Shown: piece by piece, positions 58,766-64,000 of the stretch
Layout: each line of letters starts with the position of its first letter
Numbering within the stretch: the stretch's first letter is position 1
Assembly (NCBI GenBank): GCA_023014365.1
Contig: JAEBUN010000002.1
Coordinates: forward strand, 1,364,001 to 1,428,000
Reading direction: 5' to 3'
From: Lepiota brunneoincarnata
Lineage: Eukaryota; Basidiomycota; Agaricomycetes; Agaricales; Agaricaceae
Length of the DNA stretch: 64,000 nt
Position numbers and translations under genes: made by a program
The notes under the pieces: model-generated
What the model was told of the DNA's origin: nothing
The model's database searches: none
Seen by the model: the letters and a program-made list of their open reading frames with translations, nothing else

Positions 58766-61126
58766 TTATAGACCAGTGATGTCACTTGTGATTTCTCTCC
58801 TATCCTTTAGCTTCAAGCTTTCATCGCCATCCTTTCCCCGCCGTTTCTCCATATCCCACCACCGCGCCAATCGCCTCTCGTACAACTCCACTACCCCACT
58901 CAGATAGGCCTCTCTTATCCCCACCCACTTGGCAGCGCGTCCCAATACGAGTTGGTAGCCCTCAGGCAGTGTTCCAAACATGTCCTTCGCGTTCCATATG
59001 GTATAATCTTCTGCGGGCCGGAGCATCCTAGTACTAGCATCTGAGTCCTCCCCCAGTAGTGTCCCAGCCCGGAGCCTCGGCCGTGTCGGCCTTACCTCCA
59101 TTGGGCTAGTCCTGGGTGCAGTGTTTTGAACAGGAAAGAAGCTATTCACAACTGTATCATCTGTACCTTGGCAAATACATTCAGTCACCCACCATTTTCA
59201 AAACCCCCAAGAGAGACTCACTGCTTTCCGAACCTATCAACGCGTGGCGACAAAAATCCAGATAGTCATCCAACATGTGTTCATCTAGATCACCCACAGC
59301 ACTGCTCCCCCCCTGTTGAGCTTTCAGCTTATCGAGGGCCAGATTCCCCATGGACTTACAGCGCATTCTCAGAGTCAAACAGCTCCCCCTTGGTATTTGC
59401 ATCTTCATCACCCAGTTCTTCTAACAGGAGCAACCACTCGTCAAGTCGAGGCAGCGCCAGTGCCGGATCTCCCAAATCTCTCGGAAATCTGCATAATGGA
59501 AATTTAAACACCGATTGACATGCGGAGCTACCCAGTACCTCGGTCTCCCGTCCAAGCCATAAATCATCTTGAGTACTATTATTATAGTCGCCATCGAGGC
59601 CACTTCTGGTGGAACATTGTCATACTTGTGTCGTTCAGGATCATTTGGTTTAATACGCTTCAGACCAGGTCCAAGTGTGGAGTGTAGGGTAAGCGGCAGT
59701 GCAAGAATGTAAGCGAGCCTTTTGGCAAGAGCATATAGTGTGGCTGTCACCGCGGTCGTTAGATCAGTATTCTAACTGCGAGCCGCCTAGAAGTCGAGAA
59801 GACTGAAACATACGTGTTCCTCCAATGCTTCTAATCAGGCGCCAGAGAAGAGGGGCAGCATTACATTCAGGGATCAAGACGCCGTAAGACGACTTGAACC
59901 TCTTTCCTAACCTCGCTGTCAACTTGTGAACTGACAGTGTACTCGGAACACGCTGTACGACAGACCGGTATTAGGAAGAGCCCACGAGATTTCAGGGAAC
60001 GTACGTGGGGCGAGAGCGCCTGAATGCTATGCTTCGCCAAGTGGCCAACCATGTTTGAGGGCAGGTATCGGACAGGGTCGAAGTAGGGAAGCTCGTGTGT
60101 TTCGATGATCCTAGAGTTCAGTCAACAACCTGATTCTACCATAGATTTCGGCCCCTGGACGAACCTTGCAAGATCCCTATACATGGCTGGTATTCGTAAT
60201 ATCCAGAACGCAATCATCAATATGGCCAAGGTGCTAGCCGGACTTTCGAGGATGCGTATCGTCTCTACCCTGTGCTGTCCACCAACCCTCGTGCGGCTGG
60301 GAGCTCGAGCCGGATCACCAGGATCTTCATCCTCAGATGCGCTGGAAATCTCGGAATTCTGGCGTAAGAACTCCTCCATCTCCGAGTCATCCTCAGTTTC
60401 GGATGCCCCGCCTTCCGGGGTACCTTCTGGGTCCTTTGTACCCTCATCGTTCAGATCGTGCCTCTCCAACAAGGATTCAGTAATGGCAGGGGGTATGGAC
60501 GTATCAGCCACGGTTTCTCTCGAGCTATTTTTACCTCCGTTCTCCCGTTCCTGGAGATATGAATACGGCTCTGGCGGAGGAGGGTCCGGCAAGAGAGAGA
60601 GATGGAGACTCCAGACGTCGCGGCATATTGTCTAGGCGCACCTTCAGTATCTACGATGGCGCTAATAGAGCCAGACGACTTGCCTCAAACTCGGGAGGCA
60701 AATTCCATAGCTTGGCAATAGCCTCTATTTGCATGCGCAGAATCAGCTGCTGGCATACAAAGTAGTGATAGCGACCACGAGCTCCGTGGTACACTGTCCT
60801 AGCGTCGTGAAACAAGTGGCGGGCTAGATAACCTCTCGACTTACACTGTGGGTTTGCCTGGCCTTTCTTCTTCTCTTTCTTCTTTCCCGTGCTTTTCAGC
60901 GTGCGTTTAATCAACACATGCGGCCCGGCGTAATGGTCAACCTCATTCGTCTCATTTCGATAGTTCTAGGTCTATACATGAGTTGTCGATCCGAATAGCC
61001 GGGAAGAGGGGGTAGAAGCGATCATACCTGTAGAACGTGCCCTTCGCTGCACGCAATTAATCCGCTGGATGGTTCTTTATGCCATTGCCTTGAACCGCAA
61101 GTCGGACACCGACGTCTTGGTGCCAT
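58766..61126 (-). CDS. RRN7: RNA polymerase I core-factor subunit Rrn7 (TAF1B-like)
   Basis: TFIIB-related initiation factor for rDNA transcription. Exon 1 from ATG 61126 encodes the zinc ribbon MAPRRRCPTCGSRQWHKEPS, SGLIACSEGHVLQ, with the CxxC..C..GH ligand set usual for Rrn7/TAF1B. After an intron ending near 60967 the chain reads NYRNETNEVDHYAGPHVLIK, then a Lys-rich segment and YHGARGRYHYFVCQQLILRM, QIEAIAKLWNLPPEFEASRL. That is the start of the cyclin-like region. An acidic linker (ASEDEDPGDPARAP) precedes RILESPASTLAILMIAFWIL, the second helical part (EVASMATIIIVLKMIYGLDG) and PAEDYTIWNAKDMFGTLPEG, ending at 58766. There are about eight introns, not all fixed. Rrn6/Rrn11 partners are not in the window. 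Confidence 0.85.
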
Positions 61127-61347
61127 GGTTCAGACAGGACAGGAGCTTCGAGGATAAACAGCGTAAGATTACGTTACTGCGGCGAGATCGTTGGAATGTC
61201 TATGGCCAGTGTTAGACGATCTGGTGGGGCTGTTATAATATATCAAACAAGAAATCATATGGATTACATGTTTCCCACGGTGCTTCAATCAATGATGCCT
61301 TCTGCTGGCAAATTGTTCCAAGTTTCCAATTCGTAAACCAGGCTGTC

Positions 61348-62640
61348 ATGAAGCTCTATCTTATATTTATGCTACTAGCCGTTCTGGCGACGGCCGTCTT
61401 TGCGTATGTGGTCAACAAACCTCGAACCTTGAGCTACTGATGTTCAATTTTTTCAGATGGGAAAAGGTTCGCTCGCTATACATCTGGAATCCTTCACACT
61501 TCTCGACGAGAGACATCCCTTAGGAAGATCATGAGATTTTTGACCTCGTCAGCGCTCTGGAGGGCGCAGAAGGAAAGGGGACGACCTTCTACTCCTGGCT
61601 AGATGTTCCACCAACCGCCTCGACCTCTGAAATCACAAAGGCCTATCGAAAACTCAGTATGCAAATGCAGTGAGTGGCACCGTGTAAGGCAGTACAAGGG
61701 TTCCAACAGTATTTTTTTCAGCCCAGATAAAAACCCTGGCCTCAAGGGCGCACATGAACGCTTTGCACGGCTTGGCGTTATTGCCAGCATCTTGAAGAAC
61801 CCGGAGAGTAGAAAAAGGTATGAAGTACCTCACCCTTCATTAGAATAACGCCCCTCATGTCTACTAGATACGACTTCTTCTACAAGAACGGCGTGCCGAA
61901 GTGGAGAGGTACTGGTTATTACTACTCGCGCTTCAGACCAGGACTAGGAGTCCGTCAATTTCATCTTTATACACCACTACTCTTCATGCTGACGACACGA
62001 GCAGACAGTATTTGTGTTCCTCACGATATTCACATCAGCATTACAGCTCATGGTGCAAAAATTGACTCACAAAAAAGACCTAGCAAGGATCGAGCTTATT
62101 GCAGGTCGCGCTAGACGAGCCGCCTGGGGTCCTAAGATGATCCCCCTCACCGGCCAGCGCAAGGTCCGCGTCAACCTCGGGGAACAACATGACGAAGGCG
62201 GCTTTGTCGAGGGAAGCAAGTATATTGAGATGGTGGTTGAAGGGGAGAATGTGTTCATTGTGAGTCTTCCCTGTCCATTCGTCTGAGCCACGTCCCCATA
62301 TGCGAGGAAATAGCTTGATGAAGATGGTACCCTGCATTCCATCGATGACTCCACCGCTACCCCCCCTTCTATCGGCAACACTTGGTTCATTTCGCTTGTC
62401 GAATTGCTCTTCCGCAAGATGACCCAGAAGAAAGAGAAATCGGAAGAGGACGGTGTAAATCGCATCCAAGCCTATAGCAATGAGGATTCAGATAATGCCT
62501 CCTCTACGTCAGAAATCGCAGGCAGTAGTGGCACAAGCACACCCAAAGAGGAAAAGGGCAAAGGCACTTCCTTAAATACGCGCATACCGCCTGTGGAAAA
62601 GGCTGGAGGCAAGCGGAGGAAGATCAATAAACGGCGGTGA
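61348..62640 (+). CDS. ER-membrane J-domain protein (Erj5/DNAJC1-like)
   Basis: Exon 1 (from ATG 61348) encodes a signal peptide, [21 protein letters not shown] 10-nt exon near 61458 and the next exon give [20 protein letters not shown], then the J domain: [36 protein letters not shown] with the HPD that activates Hsp70, [20 protein letters not shown]. After it, [20 protein letters not shown] leads to a transmembrane segment ([19 protein letters not shown]) and a cytosolic domain, ending in a Lys/Arg tail ([11 protein letters not shown]) at 62640. This is the layout of Erj5/DNAJC1, where the J domain faces the ER lumen and recruits Kar2/BiP. The HPD is split by an intron (CA|C). About seven exons join in frame. 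Confidence 0.88.
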
Positions 62641-62726
62641 TTGTCCTTCTCTTACTTCTGTTATTGGATCATAGAAAAAGCTTGCATTGCAAGACGCTGC
62701 ACTCATGGAACCCCTGTAGCGATATC

Positions 62727-63753
62727 CTAATGAATACTCGAAATAATTTCCAATGCCGGTTCTACCTTTCCCCGGATCCGAGTATACTCGTTCACCTTGA
62801 ACCTCAACAGGCTATCCTCAATCTCGACTGACAATCTCTCAACTTCCCACCTCATACCTCTCGTTGAAGTATGAATCACCCTCTGGACCTCTTTTGGCAT
62901 AAATGCTAAGGGAGATGATGATGGTTTGCACGACATGATCCGGTGTTCCAAATCGCGGACTTGGTTAAACCACATGTTGCGTGAGGTCTCGAGATTGATC
63001 ATGTGTTCCTTCACTTCCTTGAGCTGGATTGCGGGGCATCAGTCGGTACAATGCACAGAGAAAAATGACATACATGCTCCCAGTGGGCTGAACGAATCGC
63101 GGTCGCATCTTGCCCAAGTTCGCCTTCCTCGAGAACAGCACGAGTTCTTTGATCGCTACCAGGACATCCTGAAATAACCACACTTGTGGCCCCTATGCCT
63201 CGAGGCCTCTCGCTGGCTAGCATACTCCTAGCTTTCATGCTTTCGAAGGCCTCTTGGATTTTCTGAGCCTGATCACGGAGAACAGCCACATTACTGACAA
63301 TTTCATTGAAGGACGCGACGGGACGACTCGTTTCTAGTGATTTGAGGTTGAGATCGAAGGAATCCGTATCCAATTCCAAGACCTGTTTCGAGAGTTGCAT
63401 GAGTTCCCTGCAAACTTTTCGAATGCTCGCGACCCAAACAAAGGCTTCAAGCGTCCAGTCGACTAAGGCTTGTTCATCGCGGCCCCAGGAATGCGTATCC
63501 AATTCTTGGAATGCTGTCGTATTTCGAAAAAGGCTCCGCAAGTGCTCTTCGGTTCCCTATCGGACCCACAATGAACAAAATCACGAGATAGCCAGGCCGA
63601 AGGAAGGCGCACATTTGGCTTGCGATGCACTTCCGATCTAATTGCATCACAGATACACCTAATCACGCCCTTTTGAATAAGTGGGTGTTCAAGGAAGATT
63701 ATAAGACACACATACTTAACTATGGTGTTTGCAAACACGCTCTGGATATCCAT
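62727..63753 (-). CDS. coiled-coil orphan protein
   Basis: ATG 63753 begins MDIQSVFANTIVK, followed by an intron, then a stretch with NTTAFQELDTHSWGRDEQAL, VDWTLEAFVWVASIRKVCRE and LMQLSKQVLELDTDSFDLNL. Heptad-like helices follow (EIVSNVAVLRDQAQKIQEAF, ESMKARSML). A last exon reads LKEVKEHMINLETSRNMWFN, QVRDLEHRIMSC and IRGKVEPALEIISSIH to the stop at 62727. The protein is about 270 residues and almost all alpha-helical with Leu/Glu/Lys repeats. It is probably a structural or tethering subunit, but I do not recognise it. Exon borders are approximate. It is convergent with the J-protein gene, with about 90 bases between stops. Confidence 0.6.
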
Positions 63754-64000
63754 TGTGAAGGGAAATAAAAAGGAATTAGGAGATGGCGCTTTGCTTGGTG
63801 GAAGGTTGAATAGTAGTTCCTATACTACATAGTGGCTGTGGTTGTGGCAACCGGAAGTGTCCAATAAGCTCGTAAGACAAACCAATAAAGCTCCGTCAGA
63901 TCTGCAAGCCAGAAAGCGGCACCAAGAATGGACAATGAGCTGGTAATAATCCGCATTTCCAGTCTCTTATACAAGTCGGAAGACCCGACGGTCGACACCT
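63754..64000. other. window end, no gene seen
   Basis: The last ~250 bases lie upstream of the minus-strand orphan and contain no frame with family likeness. They should hold its promoter. Confidence 0.4.

Noticed and set aside
1..64000. CRISPR arrays, bacterial operons, plasmid or viral genes
   Set aside because: No spaced direct repeats, no polycistronic layout and no viral protein motifs were seen; the cellular RdRP is of the RNAi type, not viral.

Overview
This is a nuclear fragment from a filamentous basidiomycete, most likely an Agaricomycete. Nearly every gene is cut by many short introns of about 45-80 nt. The proteins are fungal (HIS4 trifunctional enzyme, FEX fluoride exporter, VID27, NAD-isocitrate dehydrogenase subunits). 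Intergenic gaps are short, and several protein types (DUF262/GmrSD-like, DUF7704-like, Pro/Ser-rich orphans) are typical of mushroom-forming fungi. No rRNA, CRISPR or bacterial-style operon was seen. Exon chains were built by hand from reading frame, GT/GC..AG borders and family similarity; where they are given in full the exon lengths sum to a multiple of three, except in HIS4, whose chain carries a one-base shift.

Layout. 1-12 kb: the 3' end of NAD-IDH subunit 2, a Dis3L2/Ssd1-type RNB protein, a BTB-like protein, a small Rpr2-like zinc protein, an unrecognised 91-aa gene and VID27. 12-20 kb: a DUF7704-like membrane protein, the fluoride exporter FEX, CK2 regulatory subunit beta, ribosomal protein eL36 and a VTT/SNARE-associated membrane protein. 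20-30 kb: a Ca2+-binding mitochondrial carrier (SCaMC type), an orphan gene, a 25-exon Argonaute, a TspO/MBR protein and a tRNA-Gln(CTG) with an intron. 30-41 kb: HIS4 (one apparent frameshift), pyruvate dehydrogenase E1 beta, an SDR, an amidohydrolase-2 protein, an alpha/beta hydrolase and NAD-IDH subunit 1. 41-50 kb: a conserved orphan, a DUF262 protein, Dcc1, glutamine synthetase, AP-1 sigma and a decayed Tc1/mariner element. 50-64 kb: a cellular RNA-dependent RNA polymerase (RdRP), a Pro/Ser-rich orphan, Rrn7, an ER J-protein and a coiled-coil orphan.

How the genes relate. Two core RNA-silencing genes (Argonaute with an apparent DEDD tetrad, and an RdRP with an intact DYDGD motif) lie about 22 kb apart, with a stop-ridden DNA transposon next to the RdRP. 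Both subunits of mitochondrial NAD-IDH are present about 39 kb apart, with PDH E1 beta between them, and the carrier adds a further mitochondrial gene. The rest is housekeeping. Points of most interest are the RNAi pair, the RNB protein that keeps its catalytic acidic residues, the micro-exons and GC-AG introns, the eukaryotic DUF262 gene, the single-base frame breaks in HIS4 and in one orphan, and several multi-exon small genes that are invisible as single open frames (eL36, TspO, AP-1 sigma, the 91-aa gene).
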